Positions 1 through 8,602 are shown, counted from the first letter of the stretch. The stretch is DNA of 64,000 bases from Parvularcula sp964219355 (GCA_964219355.1 CAXPOZ010000002.1:62001-126000), one strand, 5' to 3'. Translations and numbers: made by a program. Notes: generated by a model not told the origin, from the letters alone.

Positions 1-1427
1 TACCCATTCGCCGCCGCTTTCGGGGAGGGATCGGCCTCAAGCAGGAAACCACGGCTTTCATCGGGCAGGCGCGGCAGCTCCTCGGTCGAGGGCACCTCTT
101 CGAGCACCTTCTCGGTGCCCGGCATTTCGTAATCGGCGAATTTGCGGGCGCGCGGCAGGACGCGGGATTCCATATTGCCGACGAGTTTGTTGTACTCGCC
201 GACCGTGCGGCCCAGCGACTTGCCGAGCGATTGCAGATAGCCGCCGGTCGTTCGCAGCGAGTCATAGAGATCCTGCGCCAGCCCCGCGACGACGCGGGCA
301 TTCTCGCTCGCCTTTTGCTGGCGCCAAGACTGGGCAATCGATTTGAGGATCGCAATCAGGGTCGTGGGCGTTGCGATCAGGACATCGCGCTGGAAGGCGT
401 CCTCGAACAGGTTCGGCCGCGCCTCGACGGCGGCGGTGAAGAAATTCTCGCCCGGAATGAACATGACGACGAAATCCATCGCGCCCTCTTTCTTGAGGGC
501 CGAGGCATAATCCTTGGCGGCAAGGCTGCGCACATGGCTCCAGATCGCATCGCCATGGCGCGAGAGGGCGGCGGCGCGTTCGGCCTCATCCTCCGTGCCC
601 GCCGCATCTAGCCAGTCGGAAAGCGAGACCTTGGAATCAATGGCGACCAGCCGTTCACCGGGCAGGGTGACGACCATGTCAGGCTGTTTGCGTCCGGCGC
701 CGTCCTCGCCCGCAACAGCCCGCTGTTCGGTGAAATCACAATAGGCGGACATGCCGGTCAGCTCGACGACATTTCGCAACGTCGTCTCGCCCCAGCGTCC
801 TCTTGTGCGCGGCCCTGCTTTAAGGGCGGCAGCCAGTGTGCGGGCTTCGGCCTGCACCGCGCTTGCCGATTCCGTCAGGCTGCGGATCTGCCCTGTCAGT
901 TCGCCTTGCGCGGCCTTCTGCTGGTCGCGCATCTCGCGCAATCCCTGCTCATATCGGGTCAGGGTCTCGCGCATGGGTTTGAGAAGCTCGGTCACGGATT
1001 TCGAATAGGTTTCCGCATCGGCCTTCGCCATGACCTGCTGTTTCTCGAAATTCTGCTTGGCTTCGCGGAGCAGCGTGTCGCCCGCTTCACGCAGGAGTTT
1101 CTGCGACATTGAGCGGAACTCATTCTCAAGCCGGTCGCGCAGCTCTTTCAGATTGGCCTCGCGCTCTTCCAGTCGGGTCGCGAGCGCTGCGCTTTCGCGC
1201 TCCAGCCGGCCGGTCTTCTCGCGCTCATATTCAAGCTCGTCGCGCACGGCATCAAAGGCTTCGAGCCTTGCGCCAAGCGAGACCAGCTCTCCTTTCGCCG
1301 CCGTCAATTCATCATCAAGCTGCCGCGCCTCCCGGCCCGCGCGAACGCGCAGGACAAGGAGAAAAAGCGCGGCCAGCCACCCGGAGATGGCGGCCGCGAA
1401 GAGGAGTGTCTGTACATCGAGAATCAT
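1..1427 (-). CDS. rmuC: DNA recombination protein RmuC (3' edge at window start)
   Basis: RmuC family protein, thought to limit DNA rearrangements and carrying a PD-(D/E)XK-like nuclease core. The frame starts at ATG 1427 and stays open to base 1, giving 475 codons, about the usual RmuC length. The last visible bases are TA-, so the stop codon is probably cut by the window edge and the protein is essentially complete. An N-terminal membrane anchor (MILDVQTLLFAAAISGWLAA) is followed by a long charged coiled coil to about residue 150. The family signature RGRWGETTLRNVVELTGM comes next, then VAIDSKVSLSDW and FVVMFIPGENFF in the nuclease-like domain. The next gene, at 1567, is divergent. The assignment is secure; the molecular activity of the family is less well established. 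Confidence 0.93.
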   Translation of the reverse strand, partial: MILDVQTLLFAAAISGWLAALFLLVLRVRAGREARQLDDELTAAKGELVSLGARLEAFDAVRDELEYEREKTGRLERESAALATRLEEREANLKELRDRLENEFRSMSQKLLREAGDTLLREAKQNFEKQQVMAKADAETYSKSVTELLKPMRETLTRYEQGLREMRDQQKAAQGELTGQIRSLTESASAVQAEARTLAAALKAGPRTRGRWGETTLRNVVELTGMSAYCDFTEQRAVAGEDGAGRKQPDMVVTLPGERLVAIDSKVSLSDWLDAAGTEDEAERAAALSRHGDAIWSHVRSLAAKDYASALKKEGAMDFVVMFIPGENFFTAAVEARPNLFEDAFQRDVLIATPTTLIAILKSIAQSWRQQKASENARVVAGLAQDLYDSLRTTGGYLQSLGKSLGRTVGEYNKLVGNMESRVLPRARKFADYEMPGTEKVLEEVPSTEELPRLPDESRGFLLEADPSPKAAANG

Positions 1428-1566
1428 CGAGCACTCCTAGAGCGATTCGTTATGTTCTTTATTTGTTCCGTGCAACTCCGTCAAGTCCGCTGCGCACGGA
1501 AAAGCGCACGGCTTGGCGGGTAGGCCGGCGAGGCGCATATTGTGCGCGGGATAGGGGAGAAATATC

Positions 1567-2052
1567 ATGCTCAGACATATCAAGATTTTGTTGGCAGCGA
1601 CGGTCGCGGCCTTCCTGCTGCTTGGGGCCTTCTTCAACGTCATCGACTGGGGCGGCACGACGGGGGCGGTTGCGATGACGACTTCCATGACGACATTCGA
1701 GGGCCGCGAGATCGCTTTTCAGGCGACCACCAGCCCGGTCCTTATGTGGCTCGGCTCGCTGTTCATCCTGTCCCTGAAGATTATTTCAGGCGGGCTCTGT
1801 GCGATCGGTGTACTGAAAATGTGGAAGGCCTGCAAAGCGGATGCCGCTAGTTTCACCACCGCAAAGGCGATGGCGCTGTCGGGCTGCGGGCTTGCGATCT
1901 TCATGCTGTTCGCCGGATGGATCGTGATCGCCGAGACCTGGTACGAGATGTGGCGCTCGGATGTCATGCGTGGCCCGGTGCTGGAGACAGCCTTCCGCTA
2001 TGCAGGCTTTATCGGCCTGATCGCGCTGTTTGTGGCGACCCCTGACGAATGA
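1567..2052 (+). CDS. DUF2165 family small integral membrane protein
   Basis: A 161-residue protein with four predicted membrane helices: about residues 5-25, 55-80, 97-120 and 140-157. The overall pattern, with polar loops such as FEGREIAFQATTSP and a WYEMW segment after helix three, matches DUF2165 (predicted small integral membrane proteins of proteobacteria). The start at 1567 is preceded by GGGGAGAAATATC, a good ribosome site. The function of the family is unknown and no partner is encoded nearby: the flanking genes are rmuC (divergent) and a solute-binding protein (convergent). The gene is well supported; the family call rests on remembered family features. Confidence 0.75.
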   Translation: MLRHIKILLAATVAAFLLLGAFFNVIDWGGTTGAVAMTTSMTTFEGREIAFQATTSPVLMWLGSLFILSLKIISGGLCAIGVLKMWKACKADAASFTTAKAMALSGCGLAIFMLFAGWIVIAETWYEMWRSDVMRGPVLETAFRYAGFIGLIALFVATPDE

Positions 2053-2080
2053 GGGGAACCGCCCCGAAGGGCGGCGGCCC

Positions 2081-2854
2081 TCAATACCCCGTCAGCATTT
2101 CTTCCTTGGTGAACCATTTACGGTGCAGTGTACGGAAGTAATTGTCGTTGACGCCCCGGATGATGAAGGGGTTGAGCTTGTCGAGCAGCTCTGTGTTGTT
2201 TTTACGCACGGCAAAGGCCTCAATCGACACACGCAGGAGTTCATCATCAAAGGTCGTGAACTCGCCGGGCGCCACCTGATTGATGATCTCATCAAAGGGG
2301 TCGGAGGAGACGTAAGCGTCGATCTCACCATTCCGGAACGCATCAAGGGAGTCGATCCGGGCGGGCAGCGGGACAAGCTGCGCATTGGGGAAGAATTCTT
2401 CGGCGACCTGACCTGATACGCCACCGGCAAGATGGCCGATCCGCATCTCGGGCGCATCGAAAGCATCGAGGCTGTCATATTTCTCGGCAGAGCCCGTCGG
2501 TACCAGAAGGTGATATTCAGTCTGGTTATAGGGTACACTGAAGGAGACATCCTGTACCCGCTCCAACGTGATCGAGAAACCCGATGCGATGATGTCGCAT
2601 TCGCCCTTCATCAGCGAAGGCTTGAGATCTTCGAAATCGCGCACGACAAAGCTGGTCGTGACATTCAGCTCTTCAGCAAGGCCTTTGAGCGCATCGACTT
2701 CAAAGCCGCGAATGCCGTCATGCTCGGCATCGACATAGATCCAGGGCTGCAGCTCGGCGACACAGACGCGCAGCTCTTCGGGTTCCTGCGCCATCGCATG
2801 GGCCCCGATGGTGAGGCTGAGAAGGGCGGCGGCCCCGGTCAGAATGCGCTTCAT
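2081..2854 (-). CDS. periplasmic amino-acid-type solute-binding protein (SBP_bac_3)
   Basis: Extracellular solute-binding protein of family 3, which usually delivers polar amino acids to an ABC permease. Residues 1-23 form a signal peptide ending AHAMAQ. The mature part shows the two-lobe family pattern: RVCVAELQPWIYVD, IRGFEVDALKGLAEEL, LMKGECDIIASGFSIT and FRNGEIDAYVSSDPFDEII. ATG 2854 is preferred over ATG 2860 because the GGGAG site is then about 8 nt away. No permease or ATPase gene is adjacent, so this is an orphan binding protein, or one acting as a sensor or lyase-like relative. The ligand cannot be named from sequence. Confidence 0.85.
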   Translation of the reverse strand: MKRILTGAAALLSLTIGAHAMAQEPEELRVCVAELQPWIYVDAEHDGIRGFEVDALKGLAEELNVTTSFVVRDFEDLKPSLMKGECDIIASGFSITLERVQDVSFSVPYNQTEYHLLVPTGSAEKYDSLDAFDAPEMRIGHLAGGVSGQVAEEFFPNAQLVPLPARIDSLDAFRNGEIDAYVSSDPFDEIINQVAPGEFTTFDDELLRVSIEAFAVRKNNTELLDKLNPFIIRGVNDNYFRTLHRKWFTKEEMLTGY

Positions 2855-2942
2855 GATCATGTCTCCCGGTCGTGGTGGTTGTCCGTCGGCAATGAGACTA
2901 GCCGATAACGGCCTTTCATCGCCATTAATTCCTTGGGGTCAA

Positions 2943-3821
2943 TTATTCCGCTGGAATAACCTCGATTTCGTGGATTTCCGGCCAGTTCTTGCCGGTCACA
3001 AACAGGCGTTCGCTCTCGGGATCCCACGCAATCCCGTTCAGCACATTGTCGCGCGGGTCGCGGTTATCGGCATAAAGCCCCGAAAGATCGATAAAGCCGG
3101 AAACAATCCCGGTCTCCGGATTGATGCGGACGATCACATCGGTCTGCCAGATATTCGCCCAGACCTCGCCATCAATATATTCCAGCTCATTGAGGCGCGG
3201 CACCGGCTTGCCATTTGCGGAAACTGTCTGGCTGCCGGTCGGCTGATAGGTCTCAGGGTCAAGGAAGGTCAGCCTGTTCGTCCCGTTACTGACGATCAGG
3301 CGTTCCCCGTCACTGGTCAGGCCCCAGCCTTCGCCCTCCAGCGGGAAGGTGCCCTCGGGCTCGAAGGTCTCAAGATCGTGGATCAGGCCGATGCCGTCCC
3401 GCCAGGTCAGCGAGATGATGCGGTCGCCGACCGCCACGGCACCTTCGCCGAAAATATCGGCGGGCAGGGCACGGCGCGCAGGGGCAGTATCGCCGAGGAT
3501 GTCATGACGGATCAGGGCGGACTGGCCGATCCGGCCCGTCGTCTCATAAAGCGCGCCATCTGCAACGAAGAGCCCTTGGGTGAAATCAGTGGTGCCATGC
3601 GGGAAGCTATTGATCACGCGGTAGGTATAGACCTCAAGCTGTTGCGGTCCGGCCGGTTTGGGGGCCTGAACTTCGGTTTTTTGTACCTCCGCCGGGGCTT
3701 CGCTCTCGGCTGGTGCCGGCGCCTCGACCGCTTCTGGCGTTGCGGCGGGCGTTGCCGTCTCGGACCCGCCGCAGGCGGCAAGCAGCAGGGCAAAAGCAGT
3801 GAGGATCATGGCGCGGCTCAT
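2943..3821 (-). CDS. glutaminyl-peptide cyclotransferase (beta-propeller type), lipoprotein
   Basis: Glutamine cyclotransferase of the plant/bacterial beta-propeller type (Glu_cyclase_2), which converts N-terminal Gln to pyroglutamate. The family signature VINSFPHGTTDFTQGLFVADG lies near residues 70-90. It is followed by LYETTGRIGQS, LTWRDG, EGWGLTSDGERLIVSNG, LNELEYIDGEVWANIW and LNGIAWDPESERLFVTGK. The N-terminus is a lipoprotein signal (ILTAFALLLAACGG, lipid-modified Cys17), followed by an Ala/Pro/Glu-rich tether to about residue 60, so the enzyme is probably anchored in the outer membrane facing the periplasm. GGAG stands 6 nt before ATG 3821. It appears to be a single-gene unit. Confidence 0.9.
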   Translation of the reverse strand: MSRAMILTAFALLLAACGGSETATPAATPEAVEAPAPAESEAPAEVQKTEVQAPKPAGPQQLEVYTYRVINSFPHGTTDFTQGLFVADGALYETTGRIGQSALIRHDILGDTAPARRALPADIFGEGAVAVGDRIISLTWRDGIGLIHDLETFEPEGTFPLEGEGWGLTSDGERLIVSNGTNRLTFLDPETYQPTGSQTVSANGKPVPRLNELEYIDGEVWANIWQTDVIVRINPETGIVSGFIDLSGLYADNRDPRDNVLNGIAWDPESERLFVTGKNWPEIHEIEVIPAE

Positions 3822-3851
3822 GGATGGCTCCGGTCTGAGACCTGATTGTAG

Positions 3852-3879
3852 GGCGGGTTAGCCGAAGGTGTAACCCGCC
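3852..3879. repeat. GGCGGGTTA...TAACCCGCC stem-loop repeat
   Basis: A perfect 9-bp inverted repeat (GGCGGGTTA / TAACCCGCC) with a 10-nt spacer that can itself pair weakly. It lies between the Rieske gene and the cyclotransferase gene, both on the minus strand, so it could end the upstream transcript, but no T-run follows. The form GTAGGGCGG...CCGCC resembles the short palindromic repeats scattered in many proteobacterial genomes. A second hairpin with the same GTAGGGCGG lead-in occurs at 55121. Confidence 0.5.
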
Positions 3880-3902
3880 GAAACACTAACTTCCGCTCAT
3901 CC

Positions 3903-4985
3903 TCACGTCCGCCAGTAGAGGATCGCGGGCTCCAGCGGGTTCACGAAATCCGCGCCGCCCATCTCGCCATAGGTCCGCTTGAGCTTTACATACCATTGCG
4001 CCAGCCGGTCAGGATCGCCCGCATAGAGCATTTTGGGGTTCTCAAGCTCGATATTCTCATTCTGCTGACGGAGGATCTTGCCGTCCTGCCCAAGGAACGT
4101 CCGCGCCAGCGGATAGGCAAAGGGCTTGATCATAGTCAGCAGCGGCATGTCCCAGAAGAACATCTGGGTGATGAGGGATTTGCCTTCTTCGGTCGGGGTG
4201 ATGTTGGTCAGGCCGAGGATCGTATATTTCTCGTTACGGATGATCTCAAGCCGCATGGCGGGCAGGCGGAACTCGATTTCCGTTGTGGCCGCGCCCCCGA
4301 TCAGCTTATAGGCCCGGCCATTCGAGGACGGCCGGTGCGGCTTCATGCGAAAGCCAAGCTCTGTCGGCTCATAATCCTTGGTCTTCTCGGAGGCGCCATC
4401 CGGCCGCCGCCAGAACCATTGCTGATGGACAAAGGGCGTATGCGCCGGATCGACAAGGCCGATGACTGCCTCGTCATAGGGCCCTTCCGCATGGGCGTGG
4501 ATCACCATTTTGGGCGCGGCACCCGGAATTCCGTCCGGTAGGCGCGGGGCGGGGGTCACAGGCTCGCCCTCGAATTTCTTGATGTCGGCCGGGATATAGA
4601 TCCAGATCAGGCCTTTTTCCTCATGGATCGGATAATTCGGCGTGCGGATCTTCCTGGTGGCGAAATCCTCGCGTTCCGAGAGGGCGGGGATCTTTGCGCA
4701 TGTGCCGGTCTCCACCTCGAACCGCCAGCCATGATAGGGGCACTCAACGCATTCGCGGCCCCCCTCGGTCACCTGCCGCCCGGCAGACAAAGGCGCGGCA
4801 CGGTGGGCGCAGACATCATGCAGGGCAAATGCGCGCCCGTCTTTCGTCCGGCCAAGGACGACCGGCCGCCCGAGATAGAACCGCCGCTCCATTTTCCCCG
4901 GTTTGATCTCGGCGGAGGGCGCCGCGAAATACCAGATATCGGTCAGCGGCGGCGACAGAGTCGGATTGGTGAGCGGTTTGGTCAT
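3903..4985 (-). CDS. Rieske [2Fe-2S] aromatic ring-hydroxylating oxygenase, alpha subunit-like
   Basis: A 360-residue Rieske non-heme iron oxygenase. The N-terminal Rieske domain has CAHRAAPLSAGRQ and then CVECPYHGWRF near residues 56-90, the CxH...CxxH cluster ligands. The remainder resembles the catalytic domain of phenylpropionate/vanillate-type oxygenases. DEAVIGLVDPAHTPFVHQQW supplies the D...H...H mononuclear iron site, and the C-terminus is aromatic-rich. No ferredoxin or reductase subunit is adjacent, so electrons must come from elsewhere. The start ATG overlaps the stop of the upstream 90-residue ORF (ATGA), which makes it the last gene of a four-gene minus-strand operon beginning with an alpha/beta hydrolase. 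The substrate cannot be named. Confidence 0.88.
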   Translation of the reverse strand: MTKPLTNPTLSPPLTDIWYFAAPSAEIKPGKMERRFYLGRPVVLGRTKDGRAFALHDVCAHRAAPLSAGRQVTEGGRECVECPYHGWRFEVETGTCAKIPALSEREDFATRKIRTPNYPIHEEKGLIWIYIPADIKKFEGEPVTPAPRLPDGIPGAAPKMVIHAHAEGPYDEAVIGLVDPAHTPFVHQQWFWRRPDGASEKTKDYEPTELGFRMKPHRPSSNGRAYKLIGGAATTEIEFRLPAMRLEIIRNEKYTILGLTNITPTEEGKSLITQMFFWDMPLLTMIKPFAYPLARTFLGQDGKILRQQNENIELENPKMLYAGDPDRLAQWYVKLKRTYGEMGGADFVNPLEPAILYWRT

Positions 4986-5254
4986 TGTGCCTGTGTAGCG
5001 GGGAGGGTCAGTTCGACAATGGCCCTGCCTACCGGATCGTCTTTCGTTTCTTCTGCCTTTAGTGCCACAATCTGATCCAGGAAGAAAACTTCATCCCCAA
5101 AATTTCGCCGTGACAGAAGCTCGACCGATTCAAGAGCGGCCAGAAGGATGGGATATTGTGCGATGTGTTCTTCGATGGCTGCATAAACCCCTTTGGCCTT
5201 TGCGTTCAGCTTCTCGAAGTCCCCCATCATTTCCAGTTGATAAAGATATACCAA
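4982..5254 (-). CDS. hypothetical protein, 90 residues, helical
   Basis: A small, probably all-helical protein (YLYQLEMMGDFEKLNAKAKG, YPILLAALESVELLSRRNF, FFLDQIVALKAEETKDD) with no family I recognise. The longest start is TTG 5254; ATG 5230 or 5227 are alternatives, and none has a strong ribosome site. The stop overlaps the Rieske oxygenase start (ATGA), so translation is probably coupled. The frame continues upstream, through one TGA at 5302-5300, into the 48-residue ORF at 5300-5446. The two may therefore be pieces of one former gene of about 150 codons. Confidence 0.6.
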   Translation of the reverse strand: MVYLYQLEMMGDFEKLNAKAKGVYAAIEEHIAQYPILLAALESVELLSRRNFGDEVFFLDQIVALKAEETKDDPVGRAIVELTLPATQAQ

Positions 5255-5299
5255 CGCCTGAAGAGAATGCGAAATAGGATATGCTGAGAGTTTCTCTCC

Positions 5300-5446
5300 T
5301 CAGCCGCCTACATATCTGGCAATAAACTCAGCTTCTCGCTTGATTTTCTCCGGGTACTCCTCATTGGCCAGATCATTCTGCCAGTCTCGCAAATGCCGGC
5401 AGGCGCGCAGGGCCTGTTTCAGGGGAACGACCCTGACACTTTCCAT
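5300..5446 (-). CDS. hypothetical small protein, 48 residues
   Basis: ATG 5446 follows directly on the stop of the alpha/beta hydrolase gene (TGAATG), a typical coupled start. The product is 48 residues, basic and helical (VVPLKQALRACRHLRDWQND, NEEYPEKIKREAEFIARYVGG). I know no family for it. The TGA stop is followed at once by a short hairpin (GAGAG-AAA-CTCTC, on the minus strand) and by an in-frame continuation into the next ORF. The good coupling and amino-acid make-up argue that it is expressed, either as a free peptide or as the N-terminal part of an interrupted gene. Confidence 0.5.
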   Translation of the reverse strand: MESVRVVPLKQALRACRHLRDWQNDLANEEYPEKIKREAEFIARYVGG

Positions 5447-6208
5447 TCACCCCACCAGTTCCTCGATCGTCGACATCAGCTGCATGATGTCTTCATCGCG
5501 GGACAGCCGGTGGTCGCCTTCGGGGACGAGAGCGACGCTCACATCGCTGCCCTCGATATGCTCCGCATAGCGAAGAACATGGGTATAGGGGACGACATCG
5601 TCCTTCATGCCGGAGAGCATACGGACGGGGCAATGGGCTTTGAGCGGCTGGTCGAGCACACTCGCTTTCGCGCCGTCATCAAACATGGCTTTTGTATAGA
5701 CCATGACCGAGTCGTCGAACTCTGACGGGATTTCGATCCGCCCGTCGCGTTGCAGTTTGGCCCACAGCTCTTCGGGCCATTGTTTCGGCGTCAGCTCGGT
5801 CGCAAAATCGGGCGCTGGATTGATCAGCACCATACCGGCAATCTTTTCGGGCATTTCGCGCAGAAGGAGGCCTGCCACCCAGCCGCCCATTGAGGAGCCG
5901 ACAAGGATCTGCGGGCCTTGCGTTTCATTTGCCAGCACATGGGCGGCATCGGCGGTCCATGAACTGATCGTGCCATCCTCGAACTCACCGGCGCTTTCGC
6001 CGTGGCCGGAATAATCGAACCGCGTATAGGCAAGGTCGCAATCCGCAGCGTAGTCATCAAGCGCCTCGGCCTTGGTGCCGCGCATATCGCTTGCATAGCC
6101 GCCGAGCCAGAACAGGCCGGGGCCGCGTCCGTCACGGGTAATGACAGCCAGCTCGCCATGCGGGCCGTCGATCATCCTCGCCTTTATGATTTCCTCAGTA
6201 TAACTCAT
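5447..6208 (-). CDS. alpha/beta hydrolase (ABHD10-like serine esterase/thioesterase)
   Basis: A 253-residue alpha/beta-hydrolase. The nucleophile elbow is GSSMGG in ILVGSSMGGWVAGLLL near residue 105. The acid is the Asp of LSGMKDDVVPY and the His is in VPEGDHRLSRDED near residue 235. The N-terminal pattern LFWLGGYASDMRGTKAEALD and YTRFDYSGHGES resembles the ABHD10/acyl-protein thioesterase branch. GAGG stands 7 nt before ATG 6208. It leads a minus-strand operon with two small ORFs and a Rieske oxygenase, which hints at breakdown of an ester or aromatic compound, but the substrate is unknown. Confidence 0.85.
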   Translation of the reverse strand: MSYTEEIIKARMIDGPHGELAVITRDGRGPGLFWLGGYASDMRGTKAEALDDYAADCDLAYTRFDYSGHGESAGEFEDGTISSWTADAAHVLANETQGPQILVGSSMGGWVAGLLLREMPEKIAGMVLINPAPDFATELTPKQWPEELWAKLQRDGRIEIPSEFDDSVMVYTKAMFDDGAKASVLDQPLKAHCPVRMLSGMKDDVVPYTHVLRYAEHIEGSDVSVALVPEGDHRLSRDEDIMQLMSTIEELVG

Positions 6209-6345
6209 GCGTCTGCCTCTTTTCCGGGCGGCGGGGTTTTCAGGGCTGAGCGTGCCCGAAACCCCGTCTTGTTGTCATATCGCGTGCTATAGACCCTTTA
6301 CTTGGTTCTTGTCGCCTCCGGCCATGTGATCTAGCGCCTGCCATC

Positions 6346-7536
6346 ATGGTAAATTCCACTCCTGACCTCTCCGGGGTCACCATCCTTCAGATCATCCCCC
6401 AGCTTGAGACCGGCGGGGCCGAGCGCACGACCCTCGAAGTCGGCAAGGCGATTGTCGCGGCGGGCGGGCGCTCGCTTGTCGTCTCCGAAGGCGGGCCGAT
6501 GGTCGAGGAGCTGACCCGCGATGGCTCGACCCATATCGAGATGCCGGTCAGCTCGAAGAACCCGATGCTGATCGCCGCCAATGGTCAGGCGCTCGCAAAG
6601 CTGATCACCGACGAGGGCGTTGCCATCATCCATGCCCGCTCGCGGGCGCCGGCCTGGTCGGCCTTTCAGGCGGCGCGCAAGACCGGCATCAAATATGTGA
6701 CGACCTATCACGGCATCTATCGCGCAAAGTCCTCGCTCAAGCGGCTCTATAATTCGGTGATGGCGCGTGGCGACGCGGTGATCGCCAATTCTGACTATAC
6801 CGCCGCCGCCGTCCGTGACGCTTATGGCCAGAAGAAATGGTTCCCCGACGATGACCACTTCATCACCATTCCGCGCGGAGCCGATCTCTCCCGCTTTGAT
6901 CCGGATGCGCTGACAGCGGAGCGCAAGGCCGCCGCGCTCGCGGCTTTCGGCGGTGAGGAGGCTTTGCGGATTCTCCTGCCCGGACGGCTCACCGAATGGA
7001 AAGGACAGGAGGTTCTGCTTAACGCGGCATCCCGTTTGCAGAAGAGGGAGGGAGCTGTTCCCTTTCGGGTTGTGCTGACCGGTTCGGCCCAGGGACGCGA
7101 TGAATATGAAGCGCATTTAAGAGCGCTGACGGAGGAGCTGGGATTGACGCACGCGGTCCACATTCATGGTCACTGGGATGATATGCCCGCTGCCTATGAC
7201 TGGGCCGATGTCACGGTCTCGGCCTCAACCCGCCCCGAAGCCTTCGGGCGCGTGGCGGTCGAATCCCAAGCCATGGGCACCCCCGTCATTGCCTCCGCTC
7301 ATGGCGGCGCGCTCGAGACCATTGCGGATGGCGAGACGGGCTGGCTGACCCCGCCGGGCGATGCAGACGCTCTTGCCCAAGCTCTCCACAATTTCATGCA
7401 CCTGCGAAAAGACGCGAAATCGAGCATTTCCGCGGCTGCGCGGGCGCGGGCCGTCTCGCTATTTTCCACCGAGGCGATGACGGCGGCCACTCTTTGTGTT
7501 TATAAACGGTTAATCCAAGGGCAAGGATCAGAGTGA
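6346..7536 (+). CDS. glycosyltransferase family 4 (GT-B fold)
   Basis: A 396-residue GT4 glycosyltransferase. The N-terminal acceptor domain begins ILQIIPQLETGGAERTTLEV and contains HARSRAPAWSAFQAA and TYHGIYRAKS. The C-terminal nucleotide-sugar domain has ILLPGRLTEWKGQEVLLNAA near residue 210, then VTVSASTRPEAFGRVAVESQ and GTPVIASAHGGALETI, which contain the EX7E motif of retaining GT4 enzymes. The stop overlaps the next gene (GTGA or a nearby ATG), a family 9 transferase. The pair probably adds sugars to lipopolysaccharide core or another surface glycan; donor and acceptor are unknown. Confidence 0.9.
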   Translation: MVNSTPDLSGVTILQIIPQLETGGAERTTLEVGKAIVAAGGRSLVVSEGGPMVEELTRDGSTHIEMPVSSKNPMLIAANGQALAKLITDEGVAIIHARSRAPAWSAFQAARKTGIKYVTTYHGIYRAKSSLKRLYNSVMARGDAVIANSDYTAAAVRDAYGQKKWFPDDDHFITIPRGADLSRFDPDALTAERKAAALAAFGGEEALRILLPGRLTEWKGQEVLLNAASRLQKREGAVPFRVVLTGSAQGRDEYEAHLRALTEELGLTHAVHIHGHWDDMPAAYDWADVTVSASTRPEAFGRVAVESQAMGTPVIASAHGGALETIADGETGWLTPPGDADALAQALHNFMHLRKDAKSSISAAARARAVSLFSTEAMTAATLCVYKRLIQGQGSE

Positions 7537-8543
7537 GTATGGCTGGCGCGCGAATTCTCGTCATAAAACAAGAATGTCTCCGGGAATTTGTTGATGCGGA
7601 GCCTGCCTTTGCTGCGATCCGCCGGGATAACCCCGGCGTGCCGGTCGATCTTCTGACGACCCCGGCCTTCGGCCGCCTTGCCAAAGGCTCCCCTTATTTC
7701 GACCGTGTCCTCGCCGCGGGCAGTTTTGCCGAGCGTCATCAGCTCAAAGAACTCGTCAGCCAGCTCAAGCGCATTGGCTATGAGCAGGTCTACGACCTCG
7801 ACGGCACGCGGGCGACCATGGATCTCAAAGGCGCAATGACCGGTTTCCGCGGTCCGCGCTGGATCGGCCCGAAGCGCGTGCTTTCCAAGGGCGGCCGGGT
7901 CAGCCAAGCTTTCCCGGCGGCCTCGATCCGTAAAATGATGGCCGATGCGAAAGTGCCGACTGAGCAACGCCTGCCGGACCTTCGCTGGGCGCTTAATGGC
8001 CGCAAGGATGCTGCGAACATGCAGCCGTCATGGTTCGGGATCTCCGGGCCTTTCGCGCTGTTCCTGCCGGCGGATGATCCGCTCAATCGCTGGCCGGCGG
8101 AATGCTATGCCTCGATCGCCCAGACGCTCGCCGCGCGCGGTGTCCTCTCTGTGATCCTCGGCGGTCAGCACCTCACCGAATTTGCGCAAGCCGTTGTGAA
8201 TGCGTCGAGCCCGCATGGCCGCAATGCCGCGCGGAACTCCGTCATCGATCTCACCGGCAAGACCGACCTTGCCCAGCTCGCCATGCTGGCAAAGGAAAGC
8301 CAGTTCTTCGTCGCAGGCTCATCCGACACGCTGCATCTCTGCCTGTCGCTGGGCTGCCCGGGCGTCGTGCTGCTGCATTCGAGCGAGTCAGCGGAATCGG
8401 ATGCCCTGTTCGGCCGCGACGTGATCAAGCTGACGTCTCAGGATGTGGCGAGTCTTGGCCCGGACATGGTCATCTCCATGCTGGCCAATATGCGGCTCGT
8501 CTCCGAAGCCCGGCCGAGCAGCGCCCAGCGCGTGCACGCCTAA
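7533..8543 (+). CDS. glycosyltransferase family 9 (heptosyltransferase-like)
   Basis: Resembles ADP-heptose:LPS heptosyltransferases. The N-terminus ILVIKQECLREFVDAEPAFA (the family reads ILvi+...lGD), the segment VPVDLLTTPAFGRLAKGSPYFDRVL, and the C-terminal half with LTGKTDLAQLAMLAKESQFF and SSDTLHLCLSLGCPGVVLL fit GT9. The usual GD after the first strand is replaced here by ECLREF, so the branch is divergent. The start is either GTG 7533 overlapping the previous stop or ATG 7539. It is coupled to the GT4 gene upstream, and a promoter for infC follows its stop. A role in outer-membrane glycan assembly is inferred. Confidence 0.82.
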   Translation: MSMAGARILVIKQECLREFVDAEPAFAAIRRDNPGVPVDLLTTPAFGRLAKGSPYFDRVLAAGSFAERHQLKELVSQLKRIGYEQVYDLDGTRATMDLKGAMTGFRGPRWIGPKRVLSKGGRVSQAFPAASIRKMMADAKVPTEQRLPDLRWALNGRKDAANMQPSWFGISGPFALFLPADDPLNRWPAECYASIAQTLAARGVLSVILGGQHLTEFAQAVVNASSPHGRNAARNSVIDLTGKTDLAQLAMLAKESQFFVAGSSDTLHLCLSLGCPGVVLLHSSESAESDALFGRDVIKLTSQDVASLGPDMVISMLANMRLVSEARPSSAQRVHA

Positions 8544-8573
8544 TCGCCCGGACATTTGCGCGACTCCAGTCAA

Positions 8574-8602
8574 TTGAACTGTAACGACGCCTCGGCTATA
8601 TT
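8574..8602 (+). promoter_or_regulatory. sigma-70-type promoter for infC
   Basis: TTGAAC at 8574-8579 and TATATT at 8597-8602 are separated by exactly 17 bp. They lie between the glycosyltransferase stop and infC and would give a leader of roughly 75 nt. The leader contains GGCGCC-centred self-complementary stretches near 8611 and 8651. This is a sequence match only; no start site is known. Confidence 0.6.

Noticed and set aside
5286..5302. Selenocysteine readthrough (SECIS-like hairpin after TGA)
   Set aside because: The stem is very short, no selenoprotein family or sel genes are visible, and a decayed or split gene explains the pattern more simply.
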